A stretch of 64,000 nucleotides of DNA from Parabacteroides sp. (GTDB lineage Bacteria > Bacteroidota > Bacteroidia > Bacteroidales > Tannerellaceae): NCBI GenBank assembly GCA_019417325.1, contig DXVO01000034.1, forward strand, positions 302,714-366,713, written 5' to 3'. The position numbers and the translations under genes are program-made. Below the pieces are notes generated by a model, which had not been told where the DNA came from, did not search any database, and saw nothing but the letters and a program-made list of their open reading frames with translations. Shown in pieces: positions 1 through 9,432 of the stretch; positions within the stretch are counted from its first letter, which is position 1, and every line of letters starts with the position of its first letter.

Positions 1-891
1 CAACAACCGTCCGGGAAGATTCCGACTACGATCCTTCCTCTAATTGAACGGGAGGATGATTTGGATATCAATGCTTTCTTTATTTTGCGTATTGCCAGAT
101 TCTACCGGTATTATCATAATAAACAAGACTTGATCAAATACTGGCCGGCTATGAAAAATGCTATGAACTGGTTGATTTCTAGAGATACGGACAAGACCGG
201 ACTTCCGGCCCAGGTCTCTTTTTGGGGAGATTGGAAAGATGTGAAGGGGATCGAGGGAAGAAAATATTCTCCTTTTACCTGTTTGATTTATTTGGCTGCC
301 TTAAAGGAAATGGTTTATTTGGCGGAAGAGTGTGGTGATCAAACGGGAGGTAACTATTACCGAACTGCCTATCAAAAGGGATATGAGACAGTGAATAAAG
401 ATGTAAAAGAAGGAGGCTTGTGGAATGGAAACTATTATTGTCAGATATGGAAAGATGGGAGCGTAAATGATAAGATATTACAGGATCAAACGATCGGTAT
501 CCTATTTGATGTTGTTCCCCGGGAACGGGCTTTGAAAATCATAGAGACATTAAATACGAAAAGTATGACACCTTATGGAGTTGCCGAGACTTTTCCTTAT
601 TATGATGATAGTTTTGGCTATCCTTCGGCTACCTATCACAATGGAGGCGTATGGCCGTGGGTAAGTTTTATGGATTGTTGGGCACGTATTACTATGGGGC
701 GGCAAGAGGAAGCTATCGATATTATCAAGAAGGTAGGACGTGCGGATTTAGTAAATTCAGGGGATTGGTCACCTAATGAACATATAAACAGCCTAACTGG
801 AGAGAATTTAGGTTATCATATCCAAGGCTGGAATACGGGGTTGTTTGGCTTAGTCTATTTCGGTTTGGTTAATATAGGGATTATGCATTAA
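1..891 (+). CDS. Glycoside hydrolase with six-hairpin (alpha/alpha)6 barrel, C-terminal part, cut by the window edge
   Basis: The reading frame is open from base 1 with no stop, so the gene begins upstream and only its last 296 codons are seen; the TTG at 61 is not a likely start. The visible part contains the block YHNGGVWPWVSF followed by SPNEH and GYHIQGWN, a pattern shared by debranching-enzyme, GH63 and related six-hairpin glycosidases in which this segment lines the active-site barrel. It probably hydrolyses an alpha-linked glycan in the periplasm or at the surface, but the substrate and exact GH family cannot be told from this fragment and no signal peptide can be checked. It is followed 169 bp later by a SusC/SusD pair on the same strand, so it is most likely a member of the same polysaccharide-utilisation locus. 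Confidence 0.75.
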   Translation, partial: QQPSGKIPTTILPLIEREDDLDINAFFILRIARFYRYYHNKQDLIKYWPAMKNAMNWLISRDTDKTGLPAQVSFWGDWKDVKGIEGRKYSPFTCLIYLAALKEMVYLAEECGDQTGGNYYRTAYQKGYETVNKDVKEGGLWNGNYYCQIWKDGSVNDKILQDQTIGILFDVVPRERALKIIETLNTKSMTPYGVAETFPYYDDSFGYPSATYHNGGVWPWVSFMDCWARITMGRQEEAIDIIKKVGRADLVNSGDWSPNEHINSLTGENLGYHIQGWNTGLFGLVYFGLVNIGIMH

Positions 892-1060
892 TTTTTTTAT
901 TTTCTTTTAGGCGTATCGAATCCTTTTTGTCTCTTTACTATGAATGGAGATAACAATATTCTGAGTGACCTTAAATAGAAAGATCCGGATCTAATATTAA
1001 ATAAGTCAATGAGAGGAATGGAATTATCGAAAACTTAATTAATAAATTAAATCACTACAA

Positions 1061-4000
1061 ATGAAAAAACATTTCTTCAAGGTATTCATGTTAAGTCTGG
1101 GGTTAACCGGGGCAACGTCGATGTTTGCTGCCAGTTATATGGACACGGCTGCAATCAACCTCAATTTGCGAAACGTAACGATTGAACAAGCATTTAAGGC
1201 GATTGAGGAGCAAAGTGAATTTTCTTTCTTTTATAATGAAGAGGAAGTCAACTCGGACCAAAGGATTAGTATTCATGTTAAGGATAAGGGGATTACGGAG
1301 GTATTAAACCAATTATTAAATCGTAATGATATCGCTTATAAGATAACGGACCGGCATATTGTTCTTTACCGAAAAACGAATAAGGAAGAAACAAATCAGT
1401 CTTCCCAGACTTCACAAAAACGTATTACGGTCAAAGGTGTCGTGACAGATGAAAATGGCTTGCCTATTATTGGTGTAACTATCATTACCGCTTCTAAAAA
1501 TGGTACGACTACCGATATGGATGGTAATTATACTTTAGAGGCAACGGAGGGTGAATTAATAACATTCTCCTATATCGGATACTCGAAGCAATCGGTGGAG
1601 GCTAAATCGCAATTGAATATCCAATTGAAGCCAACTTCTATCGGTTTGGATGAGGTAACGGTTGTCGCTATCGGTTATGGTGTTTCCCGTAAGGCGGATT
1701 TAACAGGCGCTATCACTTCTGTTTCAGCCAAGGATTTTAAACAAGGCGTGATTTCTTCTGCGGAACAGTTGCTACAAGGTAAAGTCGCAGGTTTAATCGT
1801 CTCACAAGGTGGCGGTGACCCGACAAAAAGTTCTTCCATGCGTTTACGCGGAGGTACCTCTTTGTCTGCCAGTAATGCGCCGTTGGTTGTGGTTGATGGT
1901 ATTCCCGGAGTTGACCTTAGTACGGTTCAACCCAATGAAATCCTATCTATGGATGTACTGAAAGATGCATCAGCCACGGCTATTTATGGTTCGCGTGGAG
2001 CAAATGGTGTGATTATCGTCACGACCAATCGAGAGAAGAAAGGACGCAGTATCGAATACAATGGATATGTAGCGATAGGAAAAAGCGCTAATAACTTAGA
2101 TGTATTGACAGCTGGAGAATGGCGTCAATACGTAAGTGACCATAATTTGACCGATGCCGTGGATTATGGTGCCGATACTGATTGGCAAAAAGCGATCCAG
2201 CAAACGGCTATCTCTCATTCTCATACACTTTCGTTCTCCTCCGGTGGAGAAAATAATGGACTACGTGCGTCCGTGAATTATTTAAGGAACGAGGGTATTA
2301 TTAAATTTAGCGATTTAGATCGTATGAGCGCTAGTTTGACCGCTTATCAATATGGACTTAATAACCGGTTGAAAGTTGAGTTGAGCTTACAGGCAAATGC
2401 AGATAAGCGGCACAATGTGGATAAGGGCATTTATAGTACGATTTATAATATGAACCCGACAGCCCCTATTTATGATGAAAATGGAAATTATTTGGAGCAG
2501 ATCGGTGGACGATTGACTGAAAATAATCCGGTAGAGACCCATACGGAACGAAATGATGAGACAGCCCGTAAACATTTACTCGGTTACGGTAAGGTGGAAC
2601 TATCCATTATTGACGGACTAAAAGCGACTACAAATTTGTCTTATGAATATAATTCAAATCAAGATTATTACTACCGTCCGTCTTACGTTTATAAAGTTAC
2701 GGATGGTGGATACGCCAAGAGATATAACGAGGAATATACGAATAAGCAGTTGGAGGTTTTCTTAAACTACGACAAGACATTCAATAAAAAACATCGTATA
2801 GGTGCTATGGTCGGTTATTCTTATCTGGATTATTCGTTTGAGACCTTGAAAGCCGAAAGACGGAAATTCGATACGGATGATTTTTTATGGAATAATATGG
2901 GAGCAGGCCAAGATAACCGATTGGAGGACGTGGCATCTTCCAAAAGCCAAGCGAAATTAATCTCATTCTTTGCTCGCGTTAATTATACGTTGAAAGACCG
3001 GTATATGCTTACGGCCACGATCCGTCGTGACGGTTCCTCACGTTTCGGTACGAATCATAAATGGGGTACATTCCCATCCGTATCGGCAGCTTGGCGTGTT
3101 TCGGAGGAATCTTTTATGGAGGATTTGCAGAGTTGGGTTGCTAATTTGAAGTTACGTGCCGGTTACGGTGTGACTGGTAATCAATCCGGGATCGGAGAAT
3201 ATAAATCAGCTATGCTGATGGGTACGGGAGGCGGTGCCTATTTCGATAGTGAGAGTAATTCTTGGAAACAATCGTATGGGGTTACTCAGAACCCGAACCC
3301 GGACCTGAAATGGGAGTCTACCGCCCAAACGAATGTGGGTATCGATATGTTCTTGTTCAATCGCTTAAACTTGACATTCGATTGGTATTTGAAAAAGACG
3401 AGTGATTTATTATATACGTATCAAGTTCCTAATCCTCCTTATTTGTATTCTAACATTTTGGCGAATGTAGGTGATTTGACCAATAAGGGTATAGAGTTGA
3501 CTTTGGGGGCAAACCTTATCAATCATAAAGATTTCACTTGGGATGCCAATTTGACGTTGGCGCATAACAAACAGACAATTGATAAATTGTCCAATCAAGT
3601 TTATCAAACCGATCGAATATTAAGTGGTTCGCTGCAAGGTATTTTAGGTATGTCTAATCGTTATTCGCAGGTTATCGAGGAAGGTTATCCGGTAGGAACA
3701 TTTTATGGGCCTCATTGCGAAGGTATTGTAGATGGTAAATTCGTATTGGCAAATGACGGAGAAGACGAGATATTAGGCAACGCCCAACCTAAACTAACGA
3801 TGGGCTTATCATTTAATTTTACGTATAAGGATTTTGATCTGGGTATCTCCGGTTATGGTATGTATGGTCAAAAGGTTCTGAACGTAGCGGGAATGGAAAG
3901 AGGTTATACAGCCCATATGCCCAATTATAATATCACTTCCTCTTTCGCTAAAAGCGGTATCTCTAATGAGAATATGCCGGTTTACTCTGATTACTGGTTG

Positions 4001-4249
4001 GAAAATAGTTCGTTCTTCCGTTTGCAAAGCGTAACCTTGGGTTATACGCTCCCGGCTCGTCTCTTGAAGAATTTTGGGGTTAACCGTTTACGTTTCTATG
4101 CAACAGGTGAGAATTTGTTTGTATTAACTGGTTATACGGGGATAGATCCGGAAGTTAGTACTGCGGATTTAAAAGAAGTCGGACTGGATAAAGGAAATAT
4201 TTATCCGATGCCAAGGACATTTTCTATCGGTCTTAATCTATCATTCTAA
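1061..4249 (+). CDS. SusC-type TonB-dependent outer-membrane transporter with N-terminal STN domain
   Basis: This 1062-residue protein should form the beta-barrel importer of a SusCD pair, taking up an oligosaccharide with TonB energy. A signal peptide (about residues 1-23) is followed by an STN domain (about 30-105), a carboxypeptidase-D-like regulatory domain (about 122-190), the plug (GLDEVTVVAIGYG, then the DASATAIYGSRGANGVIIV block) and a long barrel ending in a C-terminal phenylalanine (SIGLNLSF). The STN domain is absent from the other two SusC proteins in this window. In the family it contacts a FecR-type anti-sigma factor, so this locus is probably switched on by an ECF sigma/anti-sigma pair, which is not visible here and may lie upstream of the window. 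The susD gene starts 27 bp after the stop codon. Confidence 0.95.
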   Translation: MKKHFFKVFMLSLGLTGATSMFAASYMDTAAINLNLRNVTIEQAFKAIEEQSEFSFFYNEEEVNSDQRISIHVKDKGITEVLNQLLNRNDIAYKITDRHIVLYRKTNKEETNQSSQTSQKRITVKGVVTDENGLPIIGVTIITASKNGTTTDMDGNYTLEATEGELITFSYIGYSKQSVEAKSQLNIQLKPTSIGLDEVTVVAIGYGVSRKADLTGAITSVSAKDFKQGVISSAEQLLQGKVAGLIVSQGGGDPTKSSSMRLRGGTSLSASNAPLVVVDGIPGVDLSTVQPNEILSMDVLKDASATAIYGSRGANGVIIVTTNREKKGRSIEYNGYVAIGKSANNLDVLTAGEWRQYVSDHNLTDAVDYGADTDWQKAIQQTAISHSHTLSFSSGGENNGLRASVNYLRNEGIIKFSDLDRMSASLTAYQYGLNNRLKVELSLQANADKRHNVDKGIYSTIYNMNPTAPIYDENGNYLEQIGGRLTENNPVETHTERNDETARKHLLGYGKVELSIIDGLKATTNLSYEYNSNQDYYYRPSYVYKVTDGGYAKRYNEEYTNKQLEVFLNYDKTFNKKHRIGAMVGYSYLDYSFETLKAERRKFDTDDFLWNNMGAGQDNRLEDVASSKSQAKLISFFARVNYTLKDRYMLTATIRRDGSSRFGTNHKWGTFPSVSAAWRVSEESFMEDLQSWVANLKLRAGYGVTGNQSGIGEYKSAMLMGTGGGAYFDSESNSWKQSYGVTQNPNPDLKWESTAQTNVGIDMFLFNRLNLTFDWYLKKTSDLLYTYQVPNPPYLYSNILANVGDLTNKGIELTLGANLINHKDFTWDANLTLAHNKQTIDKLSNQVYQTDRILSGSLQGILGMSNRYSQVIEEGYPVGTFYGPHCEGIVDGKFVLANDGEDEILGNAQPKLTMGLSFNFTYKDFDLGISGYGMYGQKVLNVAGMERGYTAHMPNYNITSSFAKSGISNENMPVYSDYWLENSSFFRLQSVTLGYTLPARLLKNFGVNRLRFYATGENLFVLTGYTGIDPEVSTADLKEVGLDKGNIYPMPRTFSIGLNLSF

Positions 4250-4276
4250 TCATTTATAAAAAACAACAGGAGAATT

Positions 4277-5797
4277 ATGAAAATACAATCAATATTAGCG
4301 GCTGGGTTACTTATGGTGTTTAGCTCGTGTACCGATTTGTCCGAGAATCTGTATGATAAGATAAATGCGAATGAATATGGGCAAACAGATTCGGAAATCG
4401 CTTCCATCATGGGGCGTGCGTATGCATCCCTTCGAGGAGGCAGTTTTGATGGTGCGAATGGATATGCCTTTTCAGAGTATATCTATTTTATTTCGGCGAT
4501 TAGCTCGGATGAGGCGGTACTTCCGGCTCGGAATGGGGGAGCAGATTGGTATGATGGCGGAAGATATGTCCAATTGAAACGCCATGAGTGGGATAACCAG
4601 AACGTGACTATTACGGGAGCGTGGAGATATTGTTATAATGGAATCTCAACGGTTAATGCTATTATCTCACAGGTAGAAGGATCTTCTTTAAAGGATGAAC
4701 AGAAAAACAAGATGTTTGCTGAATTACGGGCTATACGTGCTTATTACTATTACCGCTTGATCGATTGGTTCGGAAATGTACCGTTGATTACGGACTATAA
4801 GGATCTGACATTACCAACGAATTCAACAAGAGCCGAGATTTTCGATTTTACGGAGAAAGAATTGTTAGCTATTATTGACCAATTGCCTGAATCCGGCTAT
4901 GGTAAAATGACTAAGAATGCAGGGTATTGTTTATTAGCTCGTCTGTATTTGAATGCCGAGGTATTTTCTGGAAAATTCCGTTGGGAGGATTGCCTCGAAG
5001 CTTGTCAGCAGATATCCGGTTCATTGGAAACAAATTATTTTACTAATTTCCTGACAGAGAATGAGGTTTCTAAGGAAATCTTATTGGCCATACCTTATGA
5101 CCATAAGATGGGTACGAGTGGCAATTTCCTGAATTGGGCTCTAACACACAATGAGCAAAGATGGGCAATTTCACCAACCGGAGCTTTTGAGGGAGGTGGC
5201 AATAGTATTGTGGCTCAACCCGGGTTATACGATAGCTTCGATGAGAAAGACATACGCCGTAATACAATGTTGATCGGTGACCAGATCGACCTGCGTACCG
5301 GGGAAGTCATTGATCGCGATCCGAATCAGGAAGGACTTCAACCATTGAGTTTTACGGATGAGATTAGTGATATCATGGACGCAAAAGATTATGAGGGAGT
5401 ACATTGGTGCAAATATGAGCAAAAAGATGGTGAGGAGTGGGAACGTGATCATGATTTGGTCGTGATGCGTTATGCAGAGGTGTTATTGATGCAAGCGGAA
5501 TGTTATGTGCGCTTGAACCAGCCGGAAAAGGCACGTCCTTTCTTAGAACAAATACGTTCCCGTGCCGGTCTTACCGGAACCCCGGAAACAATAACTTTGC
5601 AAACAATTGAGGATGAGTTGAAAAAAGAGTTTGTTTTTGAGGATCACCGTCGTACGGATATGATACGCTTCGGGACTTTCTTCTCCGGAACTTGGTGGGA
5701 GAAAAATAAAATAACTCCTGCCTATAAAGGGATATTTCCTATTCCAGCGTTGGAAATGCAGAAAAATAATAAATTACAACAAAATCCGGGATATTGA
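4277..5797 (+). CDS. SusD-type glycan-binding lipoprotein (RagB/SusD family)
   Basis: A 506-residue surface lipoprotein that acts as the lid and glycan-binding partner of the preceding SusC. The signal peptide ends in a lipobox (FSSC, Cys18). The TPR-like helical core is seen in the block with RAIRAYYYYRLIDWFGNVPLITD, and the C-terminal SusD region in VVMRYAEVLLMQAECYVRL, the KKEFVFEDHRRTDMIRFG segment and the ending LQQNPGY, all standard for the family. It lies 27 bp after susC and its operon ends at the terminator at 5936-5972. A weak AGGAG sequence precedes the ATG. The ligand cannot be told from the sequence. Confidence 0.95.
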   Translation: MKIQSILAAGLLMVFSSCTDLSENLYDKINANEYGQTDSEIASIMGRAYASLRGGSFDGANGYAFSEYIYFISAISSDEAVLPARNGGADWYDGGRYVQLKRHEWDNQNVTITGAWRYCYNGISTVNAIISQVEGSSLKDEQKNKMFAELRAIRAYYYYRLIDWFGNVPLITDYKDLTLPTNSTRAEIFDFTEKELLAIIDQLPESGYGKMTKNAGYCLLARLYLNAEVFSGKFRWEDCLEACQQISGSLETNYFTNFLTENEVSKEILLAIPYDHKMGTSGNFLNWALTHNEQRWAISPTGAFEGGGNSIVAQPGLYDSFDEKDIRRNTMLIGDQIDLRTGEVIDRDPNQEGLQPLSFTDEISDIMDAKDYEGVHWCKYEQKDGEEWERDHDLVVMRYAEVLLMQAECYVRLNQPEKARPFLEQIRSRAGLTGTPETITLQTIEDELKKEFVFEDHRRTDMIRFGTFFSGTWWEKNKITPAYKGIFPIPALEMQKNNKLQQNPGY

Positions 5798-5935
5798 TTC
5801 ATTTATAGCCTTAAATAAGGCTATCTGTAAAAGGCCGTAAGGATAAAGTACTGTACTTTCAGAACTATTCACTAATTAAGAAATAGGTCAAAAAAAGTAG
5901 GAAGTTCTCATAAGACAACTCAACAATCCGGAGAG

Positions 5936-5972
5936 AACCGTTTATTATTTTGTTGATAATAAACGGTTTTTT
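5936..5972 (+). terminator. Rho-independent terminator after the first SusCD operon
   Basis: A perfect 13-bp stem (5936-5948 with 5956-5968) closes a 7-base loop and runs into a T tract at 5967-5972. It lies 139 bp after the susD stop codon and points along the plus strand. Confidence 0.85.
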
Positions 5973-5981
5973 GTAATTAAT

Positions 5982-6017
5982 AAAAAAGCCCGAAGAAATT
6001 TATCTCCGGGCTTTTTT
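5982..6017 (-). terminator. Terminator of the rubrerythrin gene
   Basis: An 11-bp perfect inverted repeat (5982-5992 with 6007-6017; AAAAAAGCCCG and its complement) gives a GC core flanked by A and T tracts, so it can terminate in both directions. It lies 15 bp beyond the rubrerythrin stop on the minus strand. Confidence 0.85.
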
Positions 6018-6032
6018 ATTTCAACAGTATGA

Positions 6033-6611
6033 TTAATAATTCTGTTTCATAGGTTCGAAGTAAGCCTGTGGGTGTTCGCATGCAGGACATTTCTGAGGAG
6101 CTTTTTTACCTTCAAATACGTAACCGCAGTTACGGCATTGCCAAAGAATCGCTTCATCTTTTTCAAATACCTGTCCTGCTTCCATATTAGCCAGTAATTT
6201 ACGGTAACGTTTTTCGTGTTCAGCTTCTACAGTAGCAATCATTTTGAAAGCAACGGCAATCTGCTTGAAACCTTCTTCTTCAGCTACCTTAGCAAACTCA
6301 GGGTAAAGGTCTGCCCATTCTTCATTTTCACCATCAGCAGCAGCAGCAAGATTCTGCATTGTGTTTCCAATTACACCTGCAGGATAAGAAGCCGTAATTT
6401 CAACCATTCCACCTTCCAGGAATTTAAAGAAACGCTTAGCATGTTCTTTTTCCTGTTCGGCTGTTTCCATAAATACACCGGCAATTTGTTCATAACCTTC
6501 TTTTTTAGCCTGGCTTGCAAAGAATGTGTAACGGCTTCTTGCCTGGGATTCACCGGCAAATGATTTCAGCAGATTCTGCTCGGTACGTGTACCTTTAATA
6601 CTTTTTTCCAT
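6033..6611 (-). CDS. rbr: Rubrerythrin (non-heme di-iron peroxidase)
   Basis: A 192-residue cytoplasmic protein that reduces hydrogen peroxide and protects an anaerobe from oxidative stress. It has the usual two parts. An N-terminal ferritin-like four-helix domain carries iron-ligand motifs (Glu21, E54xxH57, E129xxH132). A C-terminal rubredoxin-like domain carries two CxxC pairs (Cys159/162 and Cys175/178) for an Fe(SCys)4 centre. The length is normal for classical rubrerythrin. It is monocistronic, with its own -7 box at 6669-6676 and terminator at 5982-6017. Electrons would come from a rubredoxin or NADH-rubredoxin reductase that is not in the window. Confidence 0.97.
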   Translation of the reverse strand: MEKSIKGTRTEQNLLKSFAGESQARSRYTFFASQAKKEGYEQIAGVFMETAEQEKEHAKRFFKFLEGGMVEITASYPAGVIGNTMQNLAAAADGENEEWADLYPEFAKVAEEEGFKQIAVAFKMIATVEAEHEKRYRKLLANMEAGQVFEKDEAILWQCRNCGYVFEGKKAPQKCPACEHPQAYFEPMKQNY

Positions 6612-6668
6612 AATGCTAATTATTGTAGTATATAAAATGTGTTCCTGTTATTACCCTAGTAAGCGAGT

Positions 6669-6676
6669 CAAAGGTA
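6669..6676 (-). promoter_or_regulatory. Putative -7 box for rubrerythrin
   Basis: On the minus strand this reads TACCTTTG, a full match to the Bacteroidetes -7 consensus TAnnTTTG, 57 bp upstream of the start codon. I did not find a clear -33 TTTG. Confidence 0.55.
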
Positions 6677-6862
6677 TAAAATTGTTTTTGAGAATGATAA
6701 TCAGGTATTATAAAATATTTCAATGTTCACATAAAAATGATTTATAAATATCTACTGCTTCAACCGTATCCAAAATCCTACAAATCATGTACTATCCAGT
6801 TATACCATACCAATAGAAATAAGAATACAAACATAAGAATAGCAGTTTATTTATATTTGTTG

Positions 6863-6870
6863 TATCTTTG
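6863..6870 (+). promoter_or_regulatory. Putative -7 box for the SulP transporter
   Basis: TATCTTTG matches TAnnTTTG and lies 33 bp before the ATG at 6904, in an AT-rich leader. The nearest upstream TTTG (6856) is too close to serve as the -33 element. Confidence 0.5.
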
Positions 6871-6903
6871 TGACGTTTTTTTAAATAAATTCCAAACATA
6901 ATA

Positions 6904-8586
6904 ATGAATAACAAGATTGATTTTCAACCCAAATTGTTACAGGCGTTGAAAAACTATTCCAAAGAACGGTTCATGACCGATCTTATGGCAGGTATCATCG
7001 TTGGTATTGTTGCCCTTCCACTTGCGATTGCATTTGGTATTGCTTCCGGGGTAAGTCCGGAAAAAGGATTAATAACAGCCATTCTCGGAGGTTTTATCGT
7101 TTCTCTGCTGGGTGGCAGCAGTGTGCAGATAGGAGGCCCTACAGGAGCCTTTATCGTTATTGTATACGGTATTATTCAAACTTTCGGGATCGAAGGATTA
7201 GCCATAGCCACTGTAGTTGCAGGTATCATACTTGTAATTATGGGGATATTAAAACTAGGAACAGTTATCAAATTCATACCTTATCCGATTGTCGTCGGTT
7301 TTACCAGTGGTATAGCCCTTACCATTTTTACTACACAAATGAAAGATTTATTCGGGCTGACAATGGATAAAGTTCCGGCAGACTTTATATCTAAATGGAT
7401 TGCTTATTTCCAACATGGCAATACAATTAATATATGGTCGTTAGCAATAGGTTTGGCAAGCATTGCAATTATAGCAATAGCTCCTAAATTTTCTAAAAAG
7501 ATACCAGGTTCTTTAATCGCCATTATTCTAATGACAGTTATTGTTTATGCGCTACGCAACTATGCAGGAATAACCGGGATCGAAACGATTGGAGATCGGT
7601 TTACAATCAATGCCTCTCTTCCAAATCCAGCTCCTATCACTTTTAATATGGAGACAATCAATTTGCTTCTGCCTTCGGCATTTACCATTGCCATGCTGGG
7701 AGCTATCGAATCATTGTTATCTGCTACAGTTGCAGATGGTGTAACAGGTGATAAGCATAATTCAAATACCGAACTAATTGCTCAAGGTGCTGCAAATATT
7801 GTCGTTCCTATCTTTGGAGGAATTCCGGTAACCGGAGCCATAGCCCGTACTATGACAAACATAAATAACGGAGGACAAACACCTGTAGCCGGCATTATCC
7901 ATGCGATCGTATTACTTTTAATACTGCTGTTCCTCGGTCCGCTTACTAAACACATCCCTATGGCTTGTCTGGCAGGCGTTTTGATAATCGTATCTTATAA
8001 TATGAGTGAATGGAGAACCTTCCGCTCATTGATGAAAAATCCGAAAAGTGATGTATCAGTATTGTTAGTAACATTTTTTCTAACTGTTATTTTCGACTTA
8101 ACCATAGCGATAGAAGTAGGATTACTTATAGCCATGTTCCTGTTTATGAAGCGCGTGGCAGAAACGACTCATGTTTCCGTTGCAAAAAATAAAATAGATC
8201 TTTCCGATGAAGGTGAGATACATCACGATGAAGAAGTCCTTACTCTTCCAAAAGATGTGGAAGTGTATGAAATAGACGGACCTTTCTTCTTCGGTATAGC
8301 CAATAAATTCGACGGAGTGATGAAAAGTCTTTCCGACAAACCGAAAGTCCGTATCATCCGTATGCGTAAAGTTCCTTTTATGGATTCTACCGGACTTCAT
8401 AACCTGGAAAGTCTTTATCGTCTTTCAGAGGCAGAAAAAATCCATTTGGTTTTGTCTGGTGTAAATGAAACTGTGAGAAACATATTAGTGAAATCCGGCT
8501 TCGAAAAAAAGATTGGAGCTGATAATATTTGCAGTAACATTCATGAAGCAATAGAAATTGCCCGGGAGGTAGTTTCCAAACAATAA
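6904..8586 (+). CDS. SulP-family inorganic anion transporter with C-terminal STAS domain
   Basis: A 560-residue inner-membrane transporter. Residues about 20-425 hold the hydrophobic SulP core, including LPLAIAFGIASG near the first segment, the GGSSVQIGGPTGAFIVI block and IPVTGAIARTMTN late in the core. Residues about 440-560 form a cytoplasmic STAS domain (VEVYEIDGPFFFGIANKFD, then RKVPFMDSTGLHNLE) of the anti-sigma-antagonist type. SulP proteins carry sulfate, bicarbonate or other small anions with sodium or protons, and the sequence alone does not decide between them. The gene stands alone with its own promoter and terminator. No carbonic anhydrase or sulfur-assimilation gene is adjacent to suggest the ion. 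Confidence 0.93.
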   Translation: MNNKIDFQPKLLQALKNYSKERFMTDLMAGIIVGIVALPLAIAFGIASGVSPEKGLITAILGGFIVSLLGGSSVQIGGPTGAFIVIVYGIIQTFGIEGLAIATVVAGIILVIMGILKLGTVIKFIPYPIVVGFTSGIALTIFTTQMKDLFGLTMDKVPADFISKWIAYFQHGNTINIWSLAIGLASIAIIAIAPKFSKKIPGSLIAIILMTVIVYALRNYAGITGIETIGDRFTINASLPNPAPITFNMETINLLLPSAFTIAMLGAIESLLSATVADGVTGDKHNSNTELIAQGAANIVVPIFGGIPVTGAIARTMTNINNGGQTPVAGIIHAIVLLLILLFLGPLTKHIPMACLAGVLIIVSYNMSEWRTFRSLMKNPKSDVSVLLVTFFLTVIFDLTIAIEVGLLIAMFLFMKRVAETTHVSVAKNKIDLSDEGEIHHDEEVLTLPKDVEVYEIDGPFFFGIANKFDGVMKSLSDKPKVRIIRMRKVPFMDSTGLHNLESLYRLSEAEKIHLVLSGVNETVRNILVKSGFEKKIGADNICSNIHEAIEIAREVVSKQ

Positions 8587-8607
8587 AAATTCTACATAAA
8601 ATATTTT

Positions 8608-8662
8608 CAGGCACGGATTAGATGAATCTCAGATTATGTCTAATCCGTGCCTGAATCTTTTT
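8608..8662 (+). terminator. Terminator after the SulP gene
   Basis: A perfect 15-bp stem (8608-8622 with 8639-8653, beginning CAGGCACGG) encloses a 16-base loop and is followed by a T-rich run from about 8658. It starts 22 bp after the stop codon. Confidence 0.85.
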
Positions 8663-8749
8663 TTATTTTGTTTTACTAAAAAGATATTTAACTAACTCAA
8701 AAAAACTATCCAAACAAGTAACTGATTAGTATTTTAAAAATTTAAATTG

Positions 8750-8757
8750 TATGTTTG
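8750..8757 (+). promoter_or_regulatory. Putative -7 box for the DUF4136/barrel operon
   Basis: TATGTTTG matches TAnnTTTG and lies 60 bp upstream of the ATG at 8818, in an AT-rich region after the SulP terminator. The -33 element is not evident. Confidence 0.45.
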
Positions 8758-8817
8758 CGGGTGTATCTAACTTGCAGTATATCTATATATTATAATAACT
8801 TAAACTGATGTAAACAA

Positions 8818-9417
8818 ATGAAAAAAGTAGCAATGTTTTCACTTATGGCTATTTTGGCTATATCCTGCCAAAAAGAGCCGGACATGTCTAAGCTGGACAA
8901 CGATTTCATGGTTTATACGAACTATGACAAAGATGTAAACTTTAACAAGTTTAGTACCTATTACCTTCCGGATAGTATTGCCATCCCGGGAAGTGACATG
9001 AAAGCAAAATACTGGACTGATGAAAATGCAAAAAAAATTATCAGTAATGTAGAAGAAGAAATGAGTAGCCGCGGATACCAAAGAATCAAAGAAAAGGACA
9101 AGGCAAATCTCGGTTTACAGCTTTCTTATGCAGAAAAAACAGTACGTGTACAAGGTTATCCTTACTTCGGTTGGGGATATAACTATTGGGGAGCTTTCTG
9201 GAACGGCTGGTATTATCCATTCCCTGTTGCTTATAGTTACAATACCGGAACTATGATTATCGACTTGGTTAATCTGACCAGTACAGAAAAAGAACTTCCG
9301 ATTATATGGCATGCTAATATGTCCGGATTATTGTACAGTAACTCAAAAATGAACATGCAATTAACTCTGCGTGCTATTGAACAAGCATTTACCCAATCAC
9401 CAATTATCAAAAAGTAA
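8818..9417 (+). CDS. DUF4136 domain lipoprotein
   Basis: A 199-residue secreted protein with a short signal peptide and a lipobox (LAISC, Cys17), so it is expected to be an envelope lipoprotein. The body matches the DUF4136 pattern: a VYTNYDKDVNFNKFSTYYLPD segment after the lipid anchor, a helix with NVEEEMSSRGYQR, an aromatic glycine/tyrosine-rich loop (GWGYNYWGAFWNGWYYP), and a C-terminal strand-helix unit with IDLVN and IIWHANMSG. The molecular role of DUF4136 is unknown. A beta-barrel gene follows 15 bp later on the same strand, so the two probably act together in the envelope. Confidence 0.85.
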   Translation: MKKVAMFSLMAILAISCQKEPDMSKLDNDFMVYTNYDKDVNFNKFSTYYLPDSIAIPGSDMKAKYWTDENAKKIISNVEEEMSSRGYQRIKEKDKANLGLQLSYAEKTVRVQGYPYFGWGYNYWGAFWNGWYYPFPVAYSYNTGTMIIDLVNLTSTEKELPIIWHANMSGLLYSNSKMNMQLTLRAIEQAFTQSPIIKK

Positions 9418-9432
9418 CCAGGAGGAACAATT

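Noticed and set aside
4365..4577. A 70-codon plus-strand frame inside the first SusD gene
   Set aside because: It overlaps conserved SusD coding sequence in another frame and shows no independent signals.
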